From assembly GCA_002255955.1 (NCBI GenBank), contig NKIM01000007.1:1-64000 (forward strand): a stretch of DNA of 64,000 nucleotides, read 5' to 3'. Source of the DNA: Burkholderiales bacterium PBB2. Lineage in GTDB: Bacteria > Pseudomonadota > Gammaproteobacteria > Burkholderiales > Burkholderiaceae_C. Position 1 is the stretch's first letter, and each line of letters opens with the position of its first letter. Both the position numbers and the translations under genes were made by a program. The notes beneath the pieces are model-generated. The model saw nothing but the letters and a program-made list of their open reading frames with translations. It ran no database searches and was not told the DNA's origin. Positions 35,425 to 42,867 of the stretch are shown here, piece after piece.

Positions 35425-36138
35425 TCAGGGCCGCGCTGCGGCGTTGGCGCGCCGGCAGCGCTCGATGTCGCAGGCCGTGGGCAGGGTGGCGCGGTACTCG
35501 CCAAAGGCCTTGAGCAGGCCCGGGTCGGCGGCCTGGCATTGGCCGCCCTTGCCGTCGGTGTAGTACGAGGTCACATCGATGCAGCGGCGCGAATGCGCCA
35601 TCAGGCCGAAGAAATGCCCCATCTCGTGCGAGACGACCATTTGCAGCGTCTCGCCGGCCGGGTGCTTGGGGTTGCGCTGACGCAGCAGGGTGAACAGGGC
35701 CGGGTTCAGGGCCAGGCTGCGCTGGCCCAGATCGGCCAGGCCGAAATTGCCGCGGCTGGCCGCCGCACTCCAGTGCACAAACACGGCGCCGGTCGGCAGC
35801 TCATCGCTGGCCTGCAGCCGTAGCACCTCGCTGGGCACGCCGCAGCGCGACCAGCTGCTGGCGGCGCTCTGCAGCGCCTGCATCACCTGCTCGGCCGTGA
35901 ACCAGGCCGGCGCGCCGGCGTGGGCATAGCGCAGGCGCAGCGGCGAGGCCAGGGCCGGGCGGTCGCGGCCATCGCCCCAGGTGGGCACCTCGGCCAGCGG
36001 GCATTGCGCCATCTCCTGATCGCGCAGGCGGATTTGCTCGGGGCTTTGCGCCAAGGCGGTGGCGCACAGCGCGGCCAGGGCCAGGGGCAGCAGCAGCCAG
36101 CCCCGCGCCCGGCCGCGCAGGCGCTTCAGAGCGCGCAT
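35425..36138 (-). CDS. Matrixin-like secreted metalloprotease
   Basis: A 237-residue protein with a signal peptide (GWLLLPLALAALCATALA, cleavage near residue 31). The zinc-binding motif is HEMGHFFGLMAH, the HExxHxxGxxH form of metzincins. Upstream ALQSAASSWSRCGV resembles the matrixin pro-to-catalytic region, where a chain of residues precedes the active site. Cysteines after the zinc site (RRCIDVTSYY, CQAADP, CDIERC) suggest disulfides. No propeptide cysteine switch is obvious. The start overlaps the end of xdhC by 13 bases, which suggests one transcript, though the functions differ. Confidence 0.83.
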   Translation of the reverse strand: MRALKRLRGRARGWLLLPLALAALCATALAQSPEQIRLRDQEMAQCPLAEVPTWGDGRDRPALASPLRLRYAHAGAPAWFTAEQVMQALQSAASSWSRCGVPSEVLRLQASDELPTGAVFVHWSAAASRGNFGLADLGQRSLALNPALFTLLRQRNPKHPAGETLQMVVSHEMGHFFGLMAHSRRCIDVTSYYTDGKGGQCQAADPGLLKAFGEYRATLPTACDIERCRRANAAARP

Positions 36139-37130
36139 CCCACCTCGCCGCGCGCGCCCGGCTCGGGTCCCTGGCTGTGGATCTGGACACCGTAGCGTTC
36201 GGCCGTCATGTGGGCCAGGATGGACAGGGCAATTTCGGGCGGCGTGCGGGCGCCGATGTGCAGGCCCACCGGGCCATGCAGGCGGGCCAGCTGCGCCGGT
36301 GTCAGGCCAAAGTGTTCGGCCAGGCGCGCCTTGCGCTTGCTCTGGTTGACCCGCGAGCCGATGGCGCCAACGTAGAAGGCCGGGCTTTGCAGCGCCTCCA
36401 TCAAGGCCAGGTCGTCGAGCTTGGGGTCGTGGGTCAGGGCGACGATGGCGCTGTGGCCGTCGGGCTGCATGGCGGTGACGACATCGTCGGGCATGTCGCG
36501 GCTGAGTGTGCAGCCGGGCACGGCGAAACCGTCGGCGTATTCCTCGCGCGGGTCGCAGATGGTGACGCGGTAATCCAGGCCCAGGGCCATCTGCGCCAGG
36601 TACTGGGTCATCTGCCCGGCGCCGATGATGAGCAGGCGCCACTGCGGGCCGTGGTGGCTGCGCAGCGTCTGGGCGTCCAGCAGCAAGGTGTCGGCACCGT
36701 GCTTGGGCGCCAGCAGCTGCACCTGGCCACTGTGCAGGTCCAGCAGGCGCTGCACCCGCTCGCCGCGGTCCAGGCGCTCCAGCAGGACCTCGATCTGCGA
36801 GGCCTCGCTGACCGGCTCGAGCAGCAGCTCCAGCGTGCCGCCGCAGGGCAGGCCGAAGCGCTGGGCTTCCTCGGCGCCGACGCCGTAGCGCAGCAGCTCC
36901 GGCCGCTGCAAGGCCAGGGCGCCCTCGCGCAGCTTGGCGATCAGATCGTCTTCGATGCAGCCGCCCGAGACCGAGCCGGCGATCTGCCCGTCATCCCGCA
37001 CCGCCACCAGCGAGCCCACCGGCCGCGGGGCCGAGCCCCAGGTGCGGGTGATGGTGCCCAGCACCGCGCCGCGGCCCTCACGGCGCCAGGCGGCCAGCTG
37101 CCGCAACACTTGCAAATCCACATTGTCCAT
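36126..37130 (-). CDS. xdhC: XdhC/CoxI-family molybdenum-enzyme maturation protein
   Basis: A 334-residue protein of the XdhC/CoxI family, which binds the molybdenum cofactor and inserts it (with the sulfido ligand) into xanthine dehydrogenase-type enzymes. The N-terminal domain shows SAPRPVGSLVAVRDDGQIAG followed by SVSGGCIEDDLI. The C-terminal Rossmann domain shows LLIIGAGQMTQYLAQMA and SRVNQSKRKARLAEHFG. No xdhA or xdhB is visible within the window, so its client lies elsewhere; it may also serve a CO dehydrogenase-like or isoquinoline enzyme. Confidence 0.9.
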   Translation of the reverse strand: MDNVDLQVLRQLAAWRREGRGAVLGTITRTWGSAPRPVGSLVAVRDDGQIAGSVSGGCIEDDLIAKLREGALALQRPELLRYGVGAEEAQRFGLPCGGTLELLLEPVSEASQIEVLLERLDRGERVQRLLDLHSGQVQLLAPKHGADTLLLDAQTLRSHHGPQWRLLIIGAGQMTQYLAQMALGLDYRVTICDPREEYADGFAVPGCTLSRDMPDDVVTAMQPDGHSAIVALTHDPKLDDLALMEALQSPAFYVGAIGSRVNQSKRKARLAEHFGLTPAQLARLHGPVGLHIGARTPPEIALSILAHMTAERYGVQIHSQGPEPGARGEVGCAL

Positions 37131-37224
37131 GCCGGCATCCTATGCGCTCGGCCCCGCGCCCGCGGCGCACAATGCGCTTACCCGATTGCTTTGCTGTGGA
37201 TGCCCCGCGCATGCCAACCCTGCC

Positions 37225-37365
37225 ATGAAACCCAAGCCTCAAGAACCGCTCAGCGCCGAGCCCACAACGACGGCGCCGCCGCCTGTGGCCAAGCCGCGCT
37301 GGTTCGAGGCCTTGCTGGCCTGGTATCTGGGCTGGCTGGGGCGCATCTTCACCGGCAAGCTCTGA
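37225..37365 (+). CDS. Small protein of unknown function (46 residues)
   Basis: The frame MKPKPQEPLSAEPTTTAPPP continues with a C-terminal amphipathic segment rich in tryptophan (WFEALLAWYLGWLGRIF). It could lie along the membrane. It starts 94 bases after the divergent xdhC gene start and has no clear ribosome binding site beyond a weak one. No family is recognised. Support is moderate: the codon use is host-like and it fills an otherwise empty interval. Confidence 0.45.
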   Translation: MKPKPQEPLSAEPTTTAPPPVAKPRWFEALLAWYLGWLGRIFTGKL

Positions 37366-37402
37366 GTCGGCTTGCGGGGCCTGCGTTGGCCCCTTGAACT
37401 TT

Positions 37403-37966
37403 CTATTTCGGCGTCTTCATCGGCGCGATGCCGCCGCAATCGGCGCCCAGCCAGCGGCCCTGGCTCTGTACCGACATGGTTTCGCTCTTGCCGCCGACGC
37501 GGGCGGTGCTGCTCATGCTGGAGCTGTAGGCCTCGGCGCTGCTGAGGGTGGTCGTGCCCTCGCCGCTGATGTCAGGGTCGCTGCAGCTGAAACGGTTCAG
37601 GATCTGTGCGCCCTTGCGCTCCACCTGGTGTTTGCAATTGCCCTGGCTGGACACCGGCAGCTGATTGAGCGCCGCCTGTTCGGCCGTGATGCAGACCTTG
37701 AGCGTCACCGCACCCGTGGCCAGGTTGGCGTTGACCCCTGCCTTGGCCATCATCTCTTCCATCCTCTTGCGCTGCTCGGCCGGCATCTGCGCCAGCTGCT
37801 GCTGGGCCTGGGCCATGGCTGCCTGGCGCTCGGGGCTGAGCTGGGGGTTCATCTTGATCTCCCACAGGCCCGGCTTGATGTTCTGGGCCTGAGCCAGCGC
37901 ACTGCCGGCCAGCAAGAGGGCTGCCCCCAGCGTTTGGAGGGCGGTGCGTGTCTTCAAGGGCGTCAT
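37403..37966 (-). CDS. DUF3617 periplasmic protein
   Basis: A 187-residue exported protein (signal peptide ending ALAQAQ, about residue 27). The opening GLWEIKMNPQLSPERQAAMAQAQQQL, with 'KPGLWE', is the DUF3617 hallmark. Cysteines in KVCITAEQA, GNCKHQ, FSCSDP and GADCGG suggest two disulfides. Function is not known for the family. It is downstream of and codirectional with the hydrolase gene at 38040. Confidence 0.82.
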   Translation of the reverse strand: MTPLKTRTALQTLGAALLLAGSALAQAQNIKPGLWEIKMNPQLSPERQAAMAQAQQQLAQMPAEQRKRMEEMMAKAGVNANLATGAVTLKVCITAEQAALNQLPVSSQGNCKHQVERKGAQILNRFSCSDPDISGEGTTTLSSAEAYSSSMSSTARVGGKSETMSVQSQGRWLGADCGGIAPMKTPK

Positions 37967-38039
37967 GTGCGGCTCCTGGGCCCGGCGGGGCCATGGCAGT
38001 GGAGCGGCCAGTGTAGCCAGCCGCTTGCCAGGGAGCGGG

Positions 38040-38999
38040 TCAGTGCGCGAGCCCATGCAGGCGCGCGCGCAGCCGCGGCGTGGCCTGCTCCACCGGCCCC
38101 AGCAGCAGGGGCCAGAGCTGGGCGCCCAACTCGCGGCGGAACATGCCGAAATGGCCGATGGCGCGCAGGCCCAGCTGGCGCGGGTCCAGGGTGTGGCGCT
38201 GCAGCGCGGCGCTGCGGAATTGCAGGCCCAACTGGTCCACCGCCGGGCCGGGGCCGAACAAGGTGTCGTCCGTCACATTCCACAAATGCACCGGGCCGGT
38301 GAAGCGGTGGTAGCCCAGATCAGCCTGCACCGCCGGGTCGGTGAACAGATAGCCCCGCCGCCGGCCCCAGCGCGCCCATTGCAGGGCCGCGCCCTTGGGC
38401 AGGTCTTGCGCCCGGCCGCCCAGCACCCAGCCGGGCGCATGGCCGAAGAGATGGCTCAAGCCCGGCAGCAGGGCATGGAAAAACAGCGCAGCCTTGGCTT
38501 TTTGCAGGCCGGCCCAGTAACGGAAATCGGCGGCCTGTGCGGCCACGCCCAGCACCGCGTCCAGCTGCTCGAACCCGGGCGCCAGCCCGATGGCCTGGCC
38601 GCCAAAGGAATGGCCGATGGCCAGAACGCCCAGCGGCTGGCCTTGCGCCCGCTGCTCGCGTTGGCGCCGGTGTTCGATGGCGCGCAGGGCGGCGGCCATG
38701 TCCAGCTGCGCCCATTCACGCAGGCCGGCCCGCTCCTGCCGCACCGAGCCCTGCAAGCTGCGGCCGATGCCGCGGTAGTCGTAGCTGAGCACGGCATAGC
38801 CGCGCCCGGCCAGCCACTCGGCAAAGCCGCGGTAGAAGCCGCTGGCCACGGCCATGGCCGGGCTGATCACAGCCAGGGCGCGCACCGGGCCCGCCGGCTC
38901 TTGCCAGCTGGCGTGCAGCAGGCGGCCGTCGGCGCAGCGTAGCTGCACGGCTTGGGCCGGGGGCAAGGCGTGGGGCAGGGTGGGGGCGGAGGGCTTCAT
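38040..38999 (-). CDS. Alpha/beta hydrolase
   Basis: A 319-residue alpha/beta hydrolase of the serine aminopeptidase/lysophospholipase-like type. The nucleophile elbow is GHSFGG (serine near residue 130). The oxyanion region is 'AVISPAMAVASGFYRGFAEWLA', followed by GYAVLSYDYRGIGRS. The acid and histidine are probably in NVTDDTLF and IGHFGMFRREL. Substrate unknown. It is divergent from the lysR gene, whose regulator may control it, the classical LysR arrangement. Confidence 0.85.
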   Translation of the reverse strand: MKPSAPTLPHALPPAQAVQLRCADGRLLHASWQEPAGPVRALAVISPAMAVASGFYRGFAEWLAGRGYAVLSYDYRGIGRSLQGSVRQERAGLREWAQLDMAAALRAIEHRRQREQRAQGQPLGVLAIGHSFGGQAIGLAPGFEQLDAVLGVAAQAADFRYWAGLQKAKAALFFHALLPGLSHLFGHAPGWVLGGRAQDLPKGAALQWARWGRRRGYLFTDPAVQADLGYHRFTGPVHLWNVTDDTLFGPGPAVDQLGLQFRSAALQRHTLDPRQLGLRAIGHFGMFRRELGAQLWPLLLGPVEQATPRLRARLHGLAH

Positions 39000-39118
39000 C
39001 GGGGTTCTGGGTGGATGGCTGGGCCGCGGCGTGGGGATTTGCGGGCAGCCGTGGCGGCCGGTGGATGGCGGTGGAGGGCTGTGGAACCAAGTGGTAGGCC
39101 GTGGAGGACACGGGAACT

Positions 39119-39153
39119 CAGTCTAGATTGGCGAGATTTCAGCGACTAGACTG
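39119..39153. promoter_or_regulatory. Inverted repeat CAGTCTAG-N19-CTAGACTG between hydrolase and lysR
   Basis: Two perfect 8-base arms (39119-39126 and 39146-39153) separated by 19 bases lie directly before lysR and 120 bases before the divergent hydrolase gene. The CTAG core is rare in bacterial DNA. The spacing is about two helical turns between arm centres. It is a candidate operator for the LysR protein; the pairing is inferred from position. Confidence 0.5.
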
Positions 39154-39155
39154 CG

Positions 39156-40274
39156 TTGAATCGACACATTGGTAATCAAACGTTGACAAGCAAGCCACGC
39201 CAACCGCCCGTTTCGCCATCGCCTGCGCCTACGCCTGCGCCGTCGACGCCGGCAGCAGTGGCAATCACAACGACAGCAATAACAAAAACAAAAACGACCA
39301 GCGCCCCGCGCCTGTCGCGCAGCCGCCGCACCGCCGCCGATCAGGCCCTTGACGCCAATGCCCTGGAACTGTTCGCCCGCATCGCCCAAGCCGGCAGCTT
39401 CGCCCGTGCGGCGCGGGATCTGGGGCTGACGCGTGCGGCCGTCAGCCGCCGCGTGGCCGCGATCGAATCGGCCGTGGGCCTGGCTCTGTTCGCACGCAGC
39501 ACCCGCAGCCTCAGCCTGACCGAAGCCGGCCGCCGCCTGCAAGCCCGCGCCCGCCTGGTGCTGGAAGCCACCGAAGGCGCCCGCCTCGCCCTGCGCAGCG
39601 AGCGCGACCAGCTCAGCGGCACTTTGCGCATCAGCGCACCGCCGGTGTTCGGCAACCATGTGTTGCCGCCGCTGCTGGCGCGGTTTCAGGCCTTGCACCC
39701 GGCGCTGCGCTATGAGCTGTTGTTCACCTACCGCCGGGTCGATCTGCTCGCCGAAGGCGTGGACCTGGCCTTCCGCGCCACTGCCCAGCCGCCCGAGGAC
39801 TGGGTGGCCCAGCCCCTGCTGCGCTACGCCGTGCGCGCCTATGCCTCGCCTGCCTGGGCGGCCGCGGCCGGCCCGCTGCAAGGGCCGCAGGATCTGCTGC
39901 ACCTGCCCTGCCTGCTGGTCGGCCAGCACGAAGACGCCAGCGAACGCCGCTGGCTGCGCGAAGACGCCCAGGGCCGCCCGCTGGAAGAAGCCGCACTCAG
40001 CCTGCGCGCCGCCGCCTGGGGCAATGACCACGAGGTGCTGCTGGCCATGGCCCGCGCCGGCGGCGGCGTGGTGCTCAGCCCGGACTTCTGCGTGCCCGCC
40101 GCCACCGAGAGCGGCGGCGGCCTGGTCGACGTACTGCCGGGCTGGCGTTTGACTGTGAAAGAAGGCGAATGGATCCAGGCCCTGAGCCTGCCCATGCCCG
40201 CCGGCTCAGAAACCGCCCGTGCCCTGGTGCGCTTCATCAAGGAGGCCTTGGCGGAGCAGGGGGCGGCGGCTTAG
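39156..40274 (+). CDS. LysR-family transcriptional regulator
   Basis: A LysR regulator. The helix-turn-helix begins LDANALELFARIAQAGSF and includes LTRAAVSRRVAAIE. A periplasmic-binding-like effector domain follows (LSGTLRISAPPVFGNHVLPPLL...). The open frame starts at a TTG at 39156, giving an unusual 60-residue Thr/Pro-rich N-terminal extension of repetitive sequence. A GTG at 39258 would remove 34 codons and is also possible. The protein is otherwise normal in length. It may regulate itself and the divergent hydrolase through the nearby inverted repeat. Confidence 0.85.
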   Translation: MNRHIGNQTLTSKPRQPPVSPSPAPTPAPSTPAAVAITTTAITKTKTTSAPRLSRSRRTAADQALDANALELFARIAQAGSFARAARDLGLTRAAVSRRVAAIESAVGLALFARSTRSLSLTEAGRRLQARARLVLEATEGARLALRSERDQLSGTLRISAPPVFGNHVLPPLLARFQALHPALRYELLFTYRRVDLLAEGVDLAFRATAQPPEDWVAQPLLRYAVRAYASPAWAAAAGPLQGPQDLLHLPCLLVGQHEDASERRWLREDAQGRPLEEAALSLRAAAWGNDHEVLLAMARAGGGVVLSPDFCVPAATESGGGLVDVLPGWRLTVKEGEWIQALSLPMPAGSETARALVRFIKEALAEQGAAA

Positions 40275-40638
40275 CGGGAGGGGCAGACCCTGGCCGGCGC
40301 GGTCATGGTTGGCTGGGCGCCGCTGTCGCGCTCCGCTGGGTGACCCCGCTGGCCCCGGAGCCGGGAGTTTGGGCGCGCGACACTCAAGGGTTGGCCTGAG
40401 GAACTAACGCCATGAACTGATGGCAATATGGCGAACCATCGACTGGCTGGATGTTGCGTTGCAGCCCAAGCCGAGTATTTGTAACTGGTGCGGCTTTTGC
40501 CGTGGAAGTTAATGCGGCTTGAAATCTCAATCCAGCAGCGAAAAAGCGTGATTCGACAGGCACTTGCTTGGGTTTTCGCCCGGTCGGTTATTGCGACAGC
40601 GGTCGTGATATGCGGCGTGCAGCTGCGACATACAACAC
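40275..40638. other. Gap before the cassette array; no integrase gene
   Basis: This 364-base stretch separates lysR from the first cassette core site. It contains no integron integrase and no full attC: the only nearby AAC triplets with any resemblance to a core are at about 40483 and do not pair well with GTTAAAA at 40639. A 43-residue frame (40512-40643) ends in the core site itself. The drop in GC content begins around 40400. Confidence 0.5.
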
Positions 40639-40643
40639 GTTAA
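40512..40643 (+). CDS. Possible 43-residue membrane peptide ending in the first core site
   Basis: The frame MRLEISIQQRKSVIRQALAW has a single hydrophobic stretch (VFARSVIATAVVICGV) and its TAA lies inside GTTAAAA at 40639. It could be the truncated last gene of a lost cassette or chance. No family or ribosome binding site is seen. Confidence 0.25.
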   Translation: MRLEISIQQRKSVIRQALAWVFARSVIATAVVICGVQLRHTTR

Positions 40644-40648
40644 AACTC

Positions 40649-41014
40649 ATGGGCAATCTCGCCGCGCTTCTCCAGTGGTTGTGGGCGCCACTCGTCGCCG
40701 CTGGTGTAAGCGTTGTTTACTTCCAGAGTTCGACGAGTTCTCGCTGGTTCGAACGCTTGATCACGTCAGTTCATGGCGCATCGCTGGCGATGCTTTACTT
40801 CGGCGCGTTGGGCATACATTCGCTCGGAATTTCCGATCCAAAGTTGGGTAAGGCGTACTGGCTGTCGCTGTTGGTTCCTTGTGGTCTTGCCCTGTACGCC
40901 ATAGCTCGCTTCAGTGGCAACAAGAAGATCCACCTACTTCAACTGGTCAATCTTTTGGCGGCCTTCTGGATTTGGTTTGTCGGCACGATGGCCGTGACGG
41001 GGAACTGGCTATGA
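40649..41014 (+). CDS. Cassette 1: four-helix membrane protein of unknown function
   Basis: A 121-residue hydrophobic protein. It starts MGNLAALLQWLWAPLVAAGV just four bases after the cassette core. Predicted helices are at about 8-24, 44-62, 72-88 and 98-116 (for example ASLAMLYFGALGI, WLSLLVPCGLALYAIA, LLAAFWIWFVGTM). No family is recognised. There is no strong ribosome binding site, as often found in cassettes. The stop at 41014 is directly followed by the closing R'' site. Confidence 0.7.
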   Translation: MGNLAALLQWLWAPLVAAGVSVVYFQSSTSSRWFERLITSVHGASLAMLYFGALGIHSLGISDPKLGKAYWLSLLVPCGLALYAIARFSGNKKIHLLQLVNLLAAFWIWFVGTMAVTGNWL

Positions 41015-41015
41015 G

Positions 41016-41072
41016 TTTTAACCTGTCATTGGAGCGGACCGCCTTCGGCGTCCGCTCACTTTCACGTTGAAC
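41016..41072 (+). repeat. attC: attC site closing cassette 1
   Basis: 57 bases from R'' TTTTAAC (41016-41022) to R' GTTGAAC (41066-41072). Inside, GAGCGGAC pairs with GTCCGCTC around CGCCTTCGGC. Outer parts CCTGTCATT and ACTTTCACG pair imperfectly with the unpaired bases expected for an attC. R'' is complementary to the core opening the cassette at 40639. Confidence 0.85.
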
Positions 41073-41080
41073 GTCATCAG

Positions 41081-41602
41081 ATGCTGGGCTCCCTCTTCCG
41101 ATCTTCAATCCCAAAGCAGGCGCTTGAGTACGCGGGGTTCGTGCTGGTTCATTGCGCAACAATCGCCGATTCCAATCGGGCTGGCGAACTTATCTGCCCG
41201 TTCGCAGTCGTCACAGAAGCCGATGGGCGGCGCGTGATCGACTTTGAATCTGAGACCCAGCAAGAGGCAGTCGCCAAAGGATGGGCTAGCCTTAACGAGG
41301 CTAGGTCAAGCCGAGTCTGGTGGGCCTTTGGGCGAGAAGGCATATACAGAGAGCCTGATGGAAAAGGAACGGATGTCCTGACGGTCACCGTTTGGCTTCC
41401 AGACATGAATCACCTCTACAGCATTACGCAGCGATTTGGCAGAGGCAGAGACCAAGAGCTTTATCTCACCGGAGAACCAGAATTGCTTGAGCACAAGACT
41501 GACCTGGTTGCACCGGTCACTCGCTGGGATCGGTCAGCACTAGCGCGCGGCATCGCTTCTCATCCGCAGGGCTCACGATGGGCGGAGTGGCGTTCACAAT
41601 GA
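41081..41602 (+). CDS. Cassette 2: unknown 173-residue protein
   Basis: A soluble-looking, mixed alpha/beta protein beginning MLGSLFRSSIPKQALEYAGF, eight bases after the core. Cysteines lie at HCATIA and LICPF. It has many charged residues and several tryptophans (RVWWAFGREGIY, VTRWDRSALARG). No signal peptide or membrane helix. The stop at 41602 precedes R'' by one base. No family recognised; as a cassette gene it may serve an accessory function such as defence or metabolism, which is not shown by sequence. Confidence 0.72.
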   Translation: MLGSLFRSSIPKQALEYAGFVLVHCATIADSNRAGELICPFAVVTEADGRRVIDFESETQQEAVAKGWASLNEARSSRVWWAFGREGIYREPDGKGTDVLTVTVWLPDMNHLYSITQRFGRGRDQELYLTGEPELLEHKTDLVAPVTRWDRSALARGIASHPQGSRWAEWRSQ

Positions 41603-41603
41603 C

Positions 41604-41660
41604 GTTCAACCTGTCATTCGAGCGTACCGCCTCCGGCGCCCGCCCACTTTCACGTTGGGC
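41604..41660 (+). repeat. attC: attC site closing cassette 2
   Basis: 57 bases from R'' GTTCAAC (41604-41610) to R' GTTGGGC (41654-41660). It is closely similar to the previous attC: both contain AACCTGTCATT, GAGCG, ACCGCCT and CACTTTCACGTTG. R'' is the exact complement of the core at 41066. Shared sequence between attC 1 and 2 suggests cassettes from the same pool. Confidence 0.88.
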
Positions 41661-41663
41661 ATC

Positions 41664-42227
41664 ATGAAGATCATCCGCCTCTCGCTTGTCCTTCTCTCGC
41701 TCATTGCATCGATCTCGCCGACGTTGGTCAAGGCAGATCGGTCGGAGTATTCGGTGGGCAATTCACCCCTGAAGCTCGTTAGTCGTTCAGATGGCGGCCA
41801 AGAGGGGCACTTCGCAAAATTTGTCGGAACAGTCCGCCTCAGTGGAACCTTGGTGGTCGAGTTTGATCGCCTCCCCGACATGACTGAAGACCGCGACACG
41901 GAAGGCCAAGCCTTCTTCCTTCCCGATGAAACGTCCCGCCTTAAGCTACCGGTCGCGGTTGGCGCCTTCTATCCTCGGCCCATCACTTCCATTTCGCTGG
42001 ACAAGAAACCTCGGGCGCTTCTCCTTCCTCTGCTCGGCCAGGGCAAGACCGAAGGCCTCCTGAAAGGGCGCATGCCCAGGTACGAGCTTCCGGCGACGCT
42101 CACCATCAAGTCTTTTTCGTCCTGGGTCGAATGTGATCACAGAAGCTACACAGCGGAGATTGCCTCGATCAAACCGCTACGCCCAGATCTAGTTGCAGGG
42201 GCCAAGTCCTCGCTCATTGGGTGCTAA
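41664..42227 (+). CDS. Cassette 3: exported protein of unknown function
   Basis: A 187-residue protein starting MKIIRLSLVLLSLIASISPT, with a probable signal peptide cleaved near VKA-D (about residue 25). The mature part is strand-rich (KFVGTVRLSGTLVVEFDRLP; LTIKSFSSWVECDHRSYTAEI), with two cysteines (ECDHRS and the final GC), so it probably works in the periplasm. The ATG lies three bases after R' GTTGGGC. A TTG inside R' would add three residues. No family recognised. Confidence 0.72.
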   Translation: MKIIRLSLVLLSLIASISPTLVKADRSEYSVGNSPLKLVSRSDGGQEGHFAKFVGTVRLSGTLVVEFDRLPDMTEDRDTEGQAFFLPDETSRLKLPVAVGAFYPRPITSISLDKKPRALLLPLLGQGKTEGLLKGRMPRYELPATLTIKSFSSWVECDHRSYTAEIASIKPLRPDLVAGAKSSLIGC

Positions 42228-42247
42228 TTCGCATGCCACGCAATGAT

Positions 42248-42357
42248 GCCCAACCCAGCGTTCGAGTCGACACGCGACGTCTGGTCACTACAGGCCCCAT
42301 TTCATTCTTGGCCTTTCGTGCCCAGCCGCCGCTCGTGGCTCAGCTTCGACGTTGTGC
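42248..42357 (+). repeat. attC: attC site closing cassette 3 (longer form)
   Basis: 110 bases from R'' GCCCAAC (42248-42254) to R' GTTGTGC (42351-42357). The start GCCCAACCCAGCGTTCGAG is the type often seen in Xanthomonas, Pseudomonas and Burkholderiales cassettes. R'' complements the cassette-opening GTTGGGC at 41654 exactly. The central part is longer and pairs less perfectly than the 57-base sites, so the outer limits rest on the cores. Confidence 0.78.
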
Positions 42358-42851
42358 GGCTCCCTTTTAAGCTTCATCAATTGCTCGCGAGCTTCCTCGC
42401 GGCCGGCGCTGCGCTGTTGCCCGTGCTATTCATGGCGCTGTCCGAGATTTCGACTGCGCCGTCCGGTGTGGTCGCTCTTGGCGAGCAGGATGACGCAGGC
42501 TACCGCGGTGCCGGCCTTGCCCTTGCCGCGATGCCTTTCCTGTACCTCTTTGCCGTTCCCATTTGCTATTCGGTTGGTGCGCTGCTGCTTTCGCTTCGGC
42601 TAGTCCGCCTGCTCAGCTTCCTGGCAGGCGCCACTTGTATCGCGCTTGTACTCGGGCTCGTCGTCGGCGTGCCTCTTGGTGCTTCCGTGCGGTTTGATGC
42701 CAAAGATCTGGCAATCACTGTCGGTGTAACAACCATGCTTTCCTTGGTCACGGTTCTGCCAGCCGCCTTCTGCTGGTGGCTGGTTGCGGTTCGGCCGCAC
42801 AACCCTGAAGTCCCCCGGTCGGTGCGCGATAAAGCCGTGCAGCGCCGGTGA
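42354..42851 (+). CDS. Cassette 4: membrane protein with about four helices
   Basis: A hydrophobic protein of about 165 residues. Helices include LLASFLAAGAALLPVLFMAL, LALAAMPFLYLFAVPICYSV, LSFLAGATCIALVLGLVVGV and VTTMLSLVTVLPAAFCWWLV. The frame is open upstream to an ATG at 42243, but those codons (PNPAFESTR...) are the attC translated, so they are unlikely to be a true N-terminus. A GTG at 42354 or TTG at 42381 are better candidates; neither has a clear ribosome binding site. The stop lies inside the closing attC. No family recognised. Confidence 0.62.
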   Translation: MRLPFKLHQLLASFLAAGAALLPVLFMALSEISTAPSGVVALGEQDDAGYRGAGLALAAMPFLYLFAVPICYSVGALLLSLRLVRLLSFLAGATCIALVLGLVVGVPLGASVRFDAKDLAITVGVTTMLSLVTVLPAAFCWWLVAVRPHNPEVPRSVRDKAVQRR

Positions 42852-42865
42852 CCTTCACGTTATCG
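42797..42865 (+). repeat. attC: attC site closing cassette 4
   Basis: 69 bases from R'' GCACAAC (42797-42803) to R' GTTATCG (42859-42865). R'' is the exact complement of GTTGTGC that opens the cassette at 42351. The inner parts CCTGAAGTCCCCCGG and CCGGTGACCTTCACG pair imperfectly, as in attC sites. It overlaps the 3' end of the cassette 4 gene. R' GTTATCG departs from GTTRRRY at one position. Confidence 0.78.
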
Positions 42866-42867
42866 CT

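Noticed and set aside
40382-40530. A further attC before the first cassette (CTAACGCC, TTTGTAAC, GTTAATGC)
   Set aside because: Cores do not complement each other or GTTAAAA at 40639, and no convincing stem forms between them.
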